64,000 nucleotides of DNA from Lophius americanus (taxonomy: Eukaryota; Chordata; Actinopteri; Lophiiformes; Lophiidae). A program made the position numbers and the translations under genes. Of the stretch, positions 45,140-56,300 are shown piece after piece; the stretch's first letter is position 1, and each line of letters starts with the position of its first letter. The notes under the pieces are model-generated. The model did not search any database, had not been told where the DNA came from, and saw only the letters and a program-made list of their open reading frames with translations. The stretch lies in contig JBBDHG010000014.1 of assembly GCA_037951165.1 (NCBI GenBank), forward strand, positions 1,573,501 to 1,637,500, in the 5' to 3' direction.

Positions 45140-46620
45140 GGTAAGGGGTGAGAATCACCAGGGTCCCACAATATACTGTTGATCATCGCATATTATTTTA
45201 TTGGGGATTACCCATCATAACTGAAGACGAGTTTAGTACTGCATGTTCATTGTTATTAAGATCGTATCTTGTACAAAAAAGTTAAGCAGTCCCTTCAACA
45301 ACTGGGAGTAAGATAGCAACGCTCAAATCCGGAGAATGTGGGATTGTAGTTTCCAGTCCAATGAGCTTCAAGTCACATATGAATCCGCTGCCTGCGGCGT
45401 CTAATTTTCACATCTTAAAACAACCCTTTCTGCTTTACTCAAACAATTTGCAAGTTATAGATTGGTTATGGCTCTGTCATTGAATTTTTTTGCATTTTAG
45501 TTCCATAGCGTAGTTCTAGTGTTTTGAGGGGTTTAACATTCAAGCCCATTAAAAAATAACTTGACCTTCCTTCTGACTTCAACTGACCCAGTATCACATG
45601 CGTCACACCAATGTCAACTAAATGTGACTGGCGGGAAACAAGCACTCAGCACTGTACAGCTGTTGGTGGCCTGCCAAGTTGGATCTAGGTGGAAACCTTG
45701 TCATCAAATACTGAAAGCATGACGAAGTTACTCTGAAACCGTTTAGAGGACAACTGGTGAAGACTGCCCAGTTCACCCATAGAAATCAACTCAGCGGGCC
45801 ACGGATGTCTGCCAGTTCTAGAAAGATCACTTCCCGGGAAGTTTTGAAAGGCGAACCTAGTCTAACGGTTACACGCATGAGCCGTACACGCACACGGAGC
45901 ATGAGCTACCACTGCTACAAACATCTCCCTGGCAAACTGGAAAACGCCTCAAAGCATAAAGGCCACAATTTGTAACACCAGTAAGGCCAAAATAATCTGT
46001 GGAGGAACAACTCCGAAAACATTTGGCACAACAAATTTAATCAGACACTTCAAATTTAATCAACCAGAGGAACGTAATAATTTTCAAGAAGCTAACGTTA
46101 GCAGTGCGGCTAGCGATAGCGCGGAGCAAGCCACAAGCCCACTGTATATATGCTATGTATGTATGCTGTCAATTATGGTTTTAAAACGTAAGGACAAACA
46201 AAGCTGCGGCGGAACAATCCTGAAAGCGTTTAGCATAATAAATTTAATGACATACTTCAAATTTAATCAACCCAAGGAACATAGCAAGTTTCAAGAAGCT
46301 AACGTTGGCAGAGAAGCTAAAGCTAACAAGTCTGCAGAGCCAGCCAAAAGCCCACTGTGTCTATCAATGCTGTCAATTATGGTTTTAAAACATTTAAAAA
46401 ATTGTCATCGGCAGGTCAGACAAAATCGGTGATCGGCCAAGAAACTTGCAATCAGTGCACCTCTAATTTTTCTTTTAAACACAATATAATGTATTCAAAA
46501 CAATATGAAAATGCCACACAATATATTTTGATATTGAGATTTTCCCCCTGCTTCTATTATCCATGCAGTACACATAGCCGAACTGTTCAAAATGAGGAGC
46601 TATTTTAAGTTGACATTTCT
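45140..46620 (+). mobile_element. hAT-like element with duplicated BED-finger remnant
   Basis: Left end AAGGGGTGAGAATCACCAGG resembles the end of the 38050 copy. Downstream is a decayed BED zinc-finger segment present twice in tandem (45981-46187 and 46188-46391). The first unit reads ICNTSKAKIICGGTT, then TTNLIRHFKFNQPEE and FQEANV, recalling the CKxCKAKI..GG...TTNLxxHLKxxHPEE pattern of ZBED/hAT transposases. Cys and His ligands are partly lost and the rest of the transposase is missing. Confidence 0.6.
45981..46391 (+). repeat. Tandem duplication of a 204-207 bp segment
   Basis: Both units begin GTAAGGMCAAA, share CATACTTCAAATTTAATCAA-type text and AAGAAGCTAACGTT, and end ATGCTGTCAATTATGGTTTT plus AAAAC. 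Clear divergence between the units makes the duplication old. Confidence 0.85.
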
Positions 46621-47027
46621 CTTGATGTTTAATGTCAGAGCATCCAGGATGCCATTGTAATGGGTTTATAATCTACCTAGGTGTCGAGGAAATTGGATTA
46701 TTTCAAATGTGATTTTTGATCAAATTTTATTTTGAATGTGAGATTCTTTTGTTCTGTTTAAGAGCTACTAAGATATTTGCACACTTTCATATTTTTGTTC
46801 AATTAAGTTACACCTAAACGTCCAGTTGACATCTTGCTATCACTAACTACCATTTAAAAATACCTTTTAGATTCAGATTTAGACAAAACTCACACAAATC
46901 ATCTTTGATATATTACTCTGTGGAATATAACAACTTGTCTATCTGTCATGTGTTTCAGATTATTCACCTTTTCCTTATTCTGACAAATGTTGAGGACAGA
47001 AACAAGCTTGTTCAACGATTCCTACAG

Positions 47028-47196
47028 GTGACGGGCTGAGGACGGGGAGGATTGTCTTCCAGCCGTACCTGGTTTTGTCTCATGACATTGACTGAGCTAA
47101 ACGAACATTGTCAGTGACTAGGTCTGTGGTGGGCCTGGCCCAGGAGGCCTGATCGTACATGACTCCTGGCTCCCACTGACCTGTGAGGCTCACACC
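47028..47196 (+). promoter_or_regulatory. csnk1g1: csnk1g1 5' UTR with two upstream ORFs
   Basis: A CCTACAG acceptor-like site ends at 47027. Two short upstream ORFs lie at 47082-47117 (12 codons including stop) and 47159-47179 (7 codons including stop), both ending before the main ATG. The main start has the strong context CACACCATGG. Confidence 0.6.
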
Positions 47197-47383
47197 ATGG
47201 ATCAACAGAGAGATAAATATGGCGAGCGGCCCACAAGATCCGCTAAAGTTTCCCAGGCAAACCGCAGCGGACACTCGTCCCGACCATCTGGTTCCTCTAG
47301 CTCCTCCGGGGTTCTCATGGTAGGGCCAAATTTTCGCGTTGGCAAGAAGATTGGCTGTGGGAACTTTGGTGAATTGAAACTCG
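47197..47383 (+). CDS. csnk1g1: csnk1g1 first coding exon
   Basis: Encodes [18 protein letters not shown], a Ser-rich linker [18 protein letters not shown] and [16 protein letters not shown]. 187 nt, ends phase 1; donor GTAAGA at 47384. Confidence 0.95.
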
Positions 47384-50300
47384 GTAAGATGATGATAAAT
47401 TTTGTGTTCAATGTTTTGACAGGAATGTAGATAAACCCAATTGGATGTCGTTAGAAGCAGTTTTTGGTACAGTGTATATTGCAGTCTAATAATGCAAAAG
47501 CCATTAAAATTTTCATTTCTTTAATTAAAATGAAGAGGGGTTGATTTAATAAGATCATTTGAAGGCTGTTGTTGGCGGTACTATGGATTTGTGTTGTATT
47601 CTAATTAATAGATTGAAGCCATCTGATTATTTTAGATGGCGTTCTATGTCCACGTCACATGCAAGTCCAAGTTTTGCTGTATTTAATAGAGGTGGGAAAG
47701 GAAATTCAGTTATTCATCAAATTAAAAAAAGAAAACAAAAACGATTGGCATGAACTATCATTTTGTCGTAAAAATGTTTTTGCCGGTGCCTTGTACAATT
47801 TTAGTACTTCAGTCGGCAGGTGTTGGTAGTGCAGTTAGTATTTTTTGCTTTCAAACAAAAGAAAAAGAATATGATAGAATAACAAAAACATACTGCAGTC
47901 GTGAAATAGTTCTGTATTCTGAAATTGAGTAACATTTGAATCGTTACGAGTGACTTTCGAATAGTGTTTTTGATTGAACTGTCTCAGCCTACTATTGAAC
48001 ACAACCAAATACACCAGCGAGTCTTCTCTGAAGACTCGCTGGTCTTTTTATTAAGAAGTTAATAAAAATGCCACATTGCAGATGAGAATCTGGTGCCAAT
48101 GAAGACATTTTTAAATACAGTGTTGTATTTCAAAGGGGGGAAATCAAAGATGACATTCAAAAGGCATTTTGAATTAAGATAAAAGAATGAATGTTACATC
48201 AGGACCTTAAATAAAGAGGTCACTCGCATCCTTCCTGAGAGAAATTTCTAACATTTGTCTTGTATTTTTATGTAGATCAAGGTAGACGAAACATCTCTCC
48301 TTGTAAAACTATGCAATACTTTAAATCAAAGCCTCCGAAATGACCATAAATTAAAAGAAATTGTCTCAAAGCATTGAAATACAACTTCATAAGTTTCATG
48401 TTTAAATATTTTGATTTTAATGTTTTTGTCAAGGTAGTAAAGTTAATTATCTTTAATGAAATATAATATTATATACAAATTAATAATCATCTTTATCTGG
48501 AGTTTAATACAAGAAAAATGTGGGAGAACTAAAAGTTCAAAAATATCCCTTATTTCTTTGATGAGCCTGTTGTAAATGATCTTATTTTTTTGTCTTATTT
48601 CAGGTAAAAATCTGTACACAAACGAGTATGTAGCTATTAAATTGGTAAGTGAACACTTTCTTTCTCTGCTTCATTCTAACCTTTGCAAACATGCTAATTA
48701 ATTAATGTGTCCAATGCGTAAATATTTTCCTATCATTTTAAATCTGGAACCATATGTTGTTATAGAACTGTATTTACAAACAACATTACCGTATGAGATA
48801 GTTTGAATAAAGTGTTAATACTGACAATGGGAAACATGAATTATTCTAGGATGGTTGTAATGGTGGACTAATTCTTTAAAGGTACTCTGAAGGAGGTTAA
48901 AGTATTGGCCAGATTGATCTTTCCAGTAGCTGCTGGACTGGAAATCACAACTCCTGACTCATGCCTTTGTTTTATTTTACACCAGAGAGTACTTAAGGCT
49001 GTACAATTTTATCAATGTTGGGGTTATTAAGACAAAGAGTTTCCAGTAGCTCACTCTACTGTAGGATGCGCTGACACGGACCTAGGGCTTTTATTTGATC
49101 AAAAGTTGCACTCAGATTCCTTTATAAAAATAATTGAAGCGAGCAGATTGATTTGAATATGGGAGGACTTATTGGTACTGGGAGTGTATAGATAAAGTAA
49201 AACTTTTCTAAGGTATATAAAATATAACGGTGTAAATGGCTCACTACATATATACATGTATATTACAAAAATGTGTTTCCCTAAATATAACCAGGGTTTT
49301 CCCATTCATTCCCATCCATAATTCATTATACTTTGGTAACTCACCACAGTTTAATTTGTCCCGCCACAGTTGCAAAATGAACAAATCATATTTTCAAACT
49401 TCATCATTAAAAAACTGTGTTTTTGCGCCACGCTGCTCCTTCAATCTCCCTATAGCCAGTGTCAATAAGCCCCTCCCCCCTGATGTACACGCGTACAATC
49501 TGATCCCCCTTTCATGAGAAAAACTGCTGGAGAGCCCATCTGAACCGAGGTGTACTAGGGTGGCCATCCGTCATCAGCAGTACATTACATTGAGATATTC
49601 TTTGTGGTGCTTATATCGCCTTATCGGTCCTTATATCGACTTAATATGGTAATATCAAATCGATAGACGGGAAGGAATTATTAAAAATGTTTATGTTAAA
49701 AGAAATTACCCTTTTTGGTGACCTCCCATATTGAAATTAGATTTTCCTCCCTGACCCCAGTATCGAAATTGAGGTATTTGGGCAAAAATAATGTAATATT
49801 TGATTTTGTCCATATCGCTGCCCATAATTTGCAGAATCCTGCAAAGCGTTGTCCTTTTTGGTGTAATAAAAGTGACCACTAGGGGTGTAACGATTCATCA
49901 ATCCATAGTGGTATATCGATATACCTGAGCGTTAGCGTTCACTTTGGTGGATCACCCGTTCTTTAAATGAGAGATGAAGGCTTCCAGGTGCAGCCTGAAT
50001 GTTTACTGCCTCATAACAATGTGGAAAGCAGCACTTGGTCTGTTAGCTAAATGCTAACATATAATGGGAATTGCCATATTCTTGCTAACTTAGTTAGCAT
50101 TGGTGTTGCAACCATGATCAAACAATAAACAAGTTTGTTCAAATGGACTATTTCACCATACATATTTTTGTCAGTTAAACTTGAAGTGTTTGTTACTGAG
50201 ACGCTGAGTTCTAACTTAACACAATTTAGTCAATGCTAAAAATTTATGGTTCGGAAGACGTTAATTATGAGTGGCTGTTAACAGATAACCCCGGCTTTTT

Positions 50301-53300
50301 GTTGAAGTTTTGTTCTGTAAGAGGTAAAACATTCAGGGATTAATACCTCCAATGGATCAATGTTTGAGTCAGGGACCGGCCCAATAACTTCTCCTGTCAG
50401 CACAAAAGAGACAAATAGAACTTTTATTCCTTATTGAACACTTTAAATAGTAAATGTTTGTACATGTTTTTTTTAATTAAAACAAATTCACTGTGTGGGG
50501 CGGCACGGTGTCGCAGTGGTTAGCGCTGCTGCCTCACAGCAAGATTGACCGGGTTCGAATCCAAGTCTGCCGGCCTTTCTGTGTGGAGTTTGCATGTTCT
50601 CCCTGTGTCTGCGTGGTTTCTCTCCGGGAACTCCGGCTTCTTCCCACAGTCCAAAAAACATGTGATATAGGTGAATTGGTGACACTAAAAAATTGCCTGT
50701 GAGTGTATGTGGTTGTATGTCTAAATGTGTCTGCCCTGCGATGAACTGGCGTCTTGTCCAGGGTGTACCCCGCCTTTCGCCCCATGCCAGCTGGGATAGG
50801 CTCCAGCCCCCCTGTGACCCTGAACAGGATAAGCGGTAGATAATGAATGAATGAATGAATTCACTGTTTGTAGTGTTTTAATAAAATTTAAAAACATTAA
50901 ATACCCAAATTTTAAAGGGCAATATGAGGCATTATAATACCGTCTTCACGAGTGGATTAATAAAACCTTTTTTTCATCAAGCCCTTCTGCCAAGGGCTTT
51001 ATAAATGCTGTGTACACAACCTCATCTATTTAAAGGTATAAATGAGATGTATTTGGTTATAAATTATTATTTTTTATTTTTTTAAAGAAGAGAAAATAAA
51101 CATCCAGGGTGCCATAGTCCATTTATCCTTCCTCTATTGCTCCCTTTACTTGTTTTTTAGCTTTATCTGTGGTGACTAGGGTTTTGTTATTGGGCATTTT
51201 TATTTTTAACTTTGCTTCTGCTCCTCTCTATATAGCCCCATGTCACAGCAATAAACGTCCCATTATATTTGGTTATTATTTTAGTCTGATCTGATTCTGT
51301 GGCAAAGGGCTGCTACATTGCCATTGTCAAACTGACTTCCCCTAGTGCATTTGTCATCTGCCCTTCCCTTTTGTTATCACAATCTTTAAAAGTAAAGCCA
51401 AAGTGCTTACATACTTGTGGCGAAAATGATACAGGTGGTGTTTTCAGGTCTTGAGACTCCTCCAGTAAACATGGTGATCTGTCTTATCAAATTCATTATG
51501 CTGTGCCATGCCCTTTCACATAACCACACCACCCTGTCCAAATATCTAGAGAATTATTACTCTAAAAAGTAAAAGTTGCACTAAAAATGTATTTCAATCT
51601 TTTTGTTAAATTTTGTTCATGAGTTCATTTGCATCACAAACTATGAGGAATGGCCTCTATGGATCAAGTTTGGTCTGTCACGCCATGAATAAGGTATATT
51701 TAGACCTTAACAGGAAAACCTTAGATCTTTAATTCTAGAGTAAGCCTATGAAGGTTGGCAGAACTCTTATGAGGAACCTCATACAGAGGGCTGTACAATT
51801 TTAAGATTGCAGTAGTATTTAAAAGTAGAAATTTATTAATCGTTTTTGTGGAGGATTGCATTTTTATTTGAGCTATCTCAACTTGTTAGATTTACCTATT
51901 GAAAACAGCGGATCAATAATCTGTTTTCCAGGCGACTTTATATACAAGGTAGTTAATCAGAGAAGCTGACCTGCAGAATAAGCAGTGAAATACATATTAT
52001 AAATAAAAGTTTGAGATATCACGTGTATTAATATGTATGCCTTGCATTACATCATACGGATTTTCAACAAAGATGGTTTTTAACCAATGAAGACAACAAC
52101 TGATCCTCTGCTCCATCATCAAACAAATCTCCACGCCCCCCTGAAAGGCATGTAGGATTACCCGAATAGTCTATCAACATATTCCTAAAATCCCCCCCGA
52201 CAGGATTAAATGAAATCTCAAAAATGTTTGTACTGACTGTAGTGAAAAATATGCATATCAGGATTGGATCGTTCCATTAACTTATTTTTATAAATTAATT
52301 TTAATTTTACTTTATTTTTACATATCTACAAAAATTTACCCTAGTCTATGTTCATATAATTACATATTGAATTTTTCTTTTATTTTGTAGGACACAAGCT
52401 TTTATTTAGTTACTGTTTGAATTGAGAGACCATTGTAACATAACTGAAATACTCACTGCATTTGGCAACACATTATTTTACTGAATTATCTTATATTTAG
52501 TCTTTGAGGTTATTGATTTTAATTGTGTTTGTTATGCTGCAGGAACCAGTAAAATCAAGGGCGCCACAGTTGCATTTAGAATACCGGTTCTACAAAACAC
52601 TGGGAACTACAGGTAAGGTCACAGATTATTTCCTCGTGGTGTTTTCTGTGTGATTGCATTAAAATGCTTTGACCTGTTTTGGAATATTAGCCCTGAATGT
52701 TTAATAATTTCCACAACAAGTGATTACTGAAGTGATATTAGCTCAGTCGGCAGTTTAATCTCCAGGACTTTGTGTACATGAGTGTGCACAAGACTGCCTG
52801 CATAGAGAGCAATAAGAAGTGATATCTTCTTATTCACCAAACATATGTGCGATGTTATGTATTACATACATATGTAATTTCTTATATTCTACACAGTATA
52901 TGTTGTATATCAGGGGTTCCCCAACCTGTTTTGCATCCTGGACCAATTTAATATTCAAATATTCTTATGTTTTATGAAAACATAGCAATACCATTATAAC
53001 CCTTGAATGGCTTAAAATCCTTACAAACCAAAAGTAACTGAGTCAGTGGGCTTGTTTCTCAGCAATAAGACCAACACAGCCAAATGCCAGGGGAAGTTGG
53101 ATGTGACTTTTTCAGTGTTTTCTTTGTGATTTAAAGCCATGACTTAAATTCAAAATGCCAGCAGAGATGTGCTGGTGCATGCTTCAAACAAACTGGTCTT
53201 CTGCCCAGTGACTGGAGACAACTGCCGTGGTCCAGAGTTTTGACGAAATATTTCTTGAAATTTTGCTAAATTAAAATTGTTCATACTCACCATTGATAGA

Positions 53301-56300
53301 GTTTATGTTGTATCCACCTGAGCACACAGGTTAGTGAGTTTTCCTGTTGCAGGGGCATTTGTGTCCATAGATACATTTTGTTTGGTTCCTGATGTGCTAT
53401 TTGGAACTGGGCGTGCAAATGACAACCAGCCTGTGAATATAGCGGCTATTGTTTTGCAAAGGCAGGGGCTGAAAAAGGCCAACTGTGCAGAAACTCATTA
53501 AATATTTAGAGAGTGTGTCTGCCTCTCTTAGTGTTAACCTGCCTCCGTCCTCCTTTCCAGATGGAATAATCTGACCTCGTTTTGTCTCAGCTGTGCACTG
53601 TGCCACATTCCTCTCAGCCAAATTTGGCACTGGTTGTCATATTGTTTGTGCAAGAGGGTCTTTATAAATGATTGTGGTTTGACTAAGATTCTCAATTGGG
53701 TGTTTTATCTGGTGCCTAAATAACTGCCACTGGATATTAATAATGAGTAAGATGGAATAAGGAATGAAGCATCCTTCCATTATGTGAGTCTAATTGTCAG
53801 TTTCATTGCTGCTTCGGTTTTACATCACAGCCGATTATGAGACAGTAATCTCATAACGAAACTGTATTTCAGTTCTTTGACCATTTCAGGTGTCAGCACC
53901 AAACATTCTCATTGGCATTGTCTTTAGTACTTGCAGCTGATGCTAGCAACTGCTCAGTTTCAATTCTTTTGGACCAGAGCTCAGCCTTCATATGTCGGTA
54001 TATATCAGTGATTCTTTAGATGAGATACAAAACCAGTGCACCAGATAAAATATAGTTTTTGGGTAAACAATTTGCATGATAATAGCCATACAAATTACCA
54101 TAATATTTACCAAGTTGGCACAACTAAAGATGATTTCATGTTTTGAAAATAATTTATAATAATTTATATGATATAATATGTGGCTGCTGACTGAGGAAAA
54201 AACCCTTGTCCTGAAGCAAATCTTATGAAATTACAATGGTTTAGGAAGGATTTAATGAATTGCAAAATTGAACATGATAATTATGTGTAAGAGGGTGAGT
54301 TAATCATTTCATTAGTCTGAAAAGTTAGTTTCCAAATTGTTTTAATGCCATTTCAGCCCAGTTGAACCGTTGATATAAAAGATGGCTCCAGTTAGAAACA
54401 CATATATTAACGAGAGAAAATATATTTTTTTGTCAACTCCATTAGGTGCCAACACCATAGGGAATTGTGTCCGACTGACGCAAACTGCTATTCACTCATT
54501 TTTTTACGTTGTTTAGTTCAATGAGATATTTCTATTTCACATTTGTCTGTTCTTCATTGTAACCAACGCCCATATAGGTTTGTGTTTTGAAATGAGTGCT
54601 TACTTCACAATGGGCAGCTGCGTAAGTGTATCCGTTAATTCTAGCTTGAGTTTATCCATTAGAAAAAGTATATTGATTGCAGTCTAGTGTGCATTTCAGT
54701 CGAGAATGACCATTGAAAAGTTGTCAGTGGATGGTCAAAAGAGACGAAAAATGAAGAAAAAAAACAAAATGATAATAAAAATGTACTGTGCTTAAAGTTT
54801 TGGCTGTCTTTTTGAGAGATATTCATTGATATTCAGTAGTTTATGTATAAGCAGCATATATTTCAGGAGGTTGTGGAATTAATTGTTTGGCTCTATATAT
54901 TTATTTTGCCTAATGACAAAACTCCCTCTTTTACCTTGAGATGAAAATAAAAGATCATGCCAAGATAAAGTTAGAAAATATGTTCTATTCATGTCTTGCA
55001 ACATGGCAACATATGTGAGGATTTAAATATCAATATCGAAAAGGGGAACCCAAACAAAGTGCAAGTTAACTAATCTCAGTTACACCAATTGATTTTGGGC
55101 CTTATCATAATAACATGCTTGTAAGCATTTTGGCCTGGTGGCCTTCTTTACAACATACTAGAAATTGGAATTCAGGCAATTTATAAAATAGTACCTTCTC
55201 AGGTCACAAAGACTTCTTTCTTATCAGTATGAATCAAATCACTTTTTCTGATCCTCTGGGGAGAGCATGGGGTTATTTCTTTTGTTTTGTGCTCACTGAG
55301 TTCATTTTTAAACATTTCAATTGACAATGCCTTCAAATCAGTAAGTTGATTCAAATCATCAAACAATGAGTTGGCCATGGGGGAATTATTCTTTTACTGT
55401 CTTCTGGTGGGAGTTGCAGTCCAAGGTAATGGATGCCTTGTAAAATCATGGAGTGGACACACCTTCCCAGTATATTAGTTTGTTGTGCTCAACCCAAAAC
55501 ATATAATCCCATTATGAGTATCCAAAATGGGAGCACACACACAATTCCAGTATACTAATCTCCGTTAGATCAATTTATTTTCGGCCTTGTCATATCAAAA
55601 TGCTTGCTATAACTTTTCAGCCTAGGGGCCATCTTTTTTTAAAATTAGCTGACATTTTGAATTAAATATTTTCTTGTTCCTAGCAAGTTTGTCACCACCG
55701 TCAGGTTTATGTCAACTCTTTTGATACACTGTCAACTCTGTAAGAAGGACTTCATGTTGATTTAAAAAAATATATGTATCTGTTCCTTCAAGAATGTTTA
55801 TTAAATGATTGCATTTACAAAGATGATATACATTTTTTATACTTTCAAATATCACTGGTCATTATCGGTATTACATATAAGTTGGTTAAGATGTACTAGC
55901 TAAACTGCAGTCATTGAATACTGAATATCAAATTTTCAAAATAAGATGTTGGTCATTTGAAAATATTTGTGCAAAATTATGTGAACCAATGGACTGCTAA
56001 GAAATAATTAATGATAATAATAAGTTGGTAAGTTAATTTAAAATAATAAAAATAATCGTATATATTGTTAATTGTATCTAATGGTGTTGGTGAAAATCTA
56101 GTGAGGACCCAGTATTAAGCAGCTTGGTGGTCTCGGGTATATCAACAAACTAATATATTGGGAAGGCGCGTCCAATCCACGATCACGTCCACTCCATGAT
56201 CTTACAGGTCTCGGGTTCGAACCCTGGTCCGTCCCAGGTCCTATCTGTGTTGTGTTTGCATGTTCTCTCCGGGGTTTTGTGGGTTTCCTCAGGGTGCTCC

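Larger units (their letters stand above)
36202..47027 (+). other. csnk1g1 intron 1 (inferred)
   Basis: 10.8 kb of AT-rich intron with old repeats: an interspersed repeat at about 37380-37500, a palindrome at 37663-37745, a hAT-like copy at 38050-39200, a LINE with nested Tc1 at 39560-42285, a Tc1 end at 42926-42990, and a hAT/BED copy at 45140-46620. The span about 42995-45130 holds nothing I recognise. Confidence 0.5.
48645..52542 (+). other. csnk1g1 intron between coding exons 2 and 3
   Basis: Holds the inverted hAT-like copy (about 49880-50930) with a SINE inserted in it. About 48700-49870 and 50940-52540 are AT-rich with no repeat I can name. Confidence 0.6.

Noticed and set aside
48013..48050. 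Rho-independent terminator
   Set aside because: The hairpin plus T-run shape fits, but this is a vertebrate intron where such terminators do not operate.
50495..50580. Functional tRNA gene (A and B boxes present)
   Set aside because: No cloverleaf can be completed, and a SINE body, tail and target-site duplication follow.
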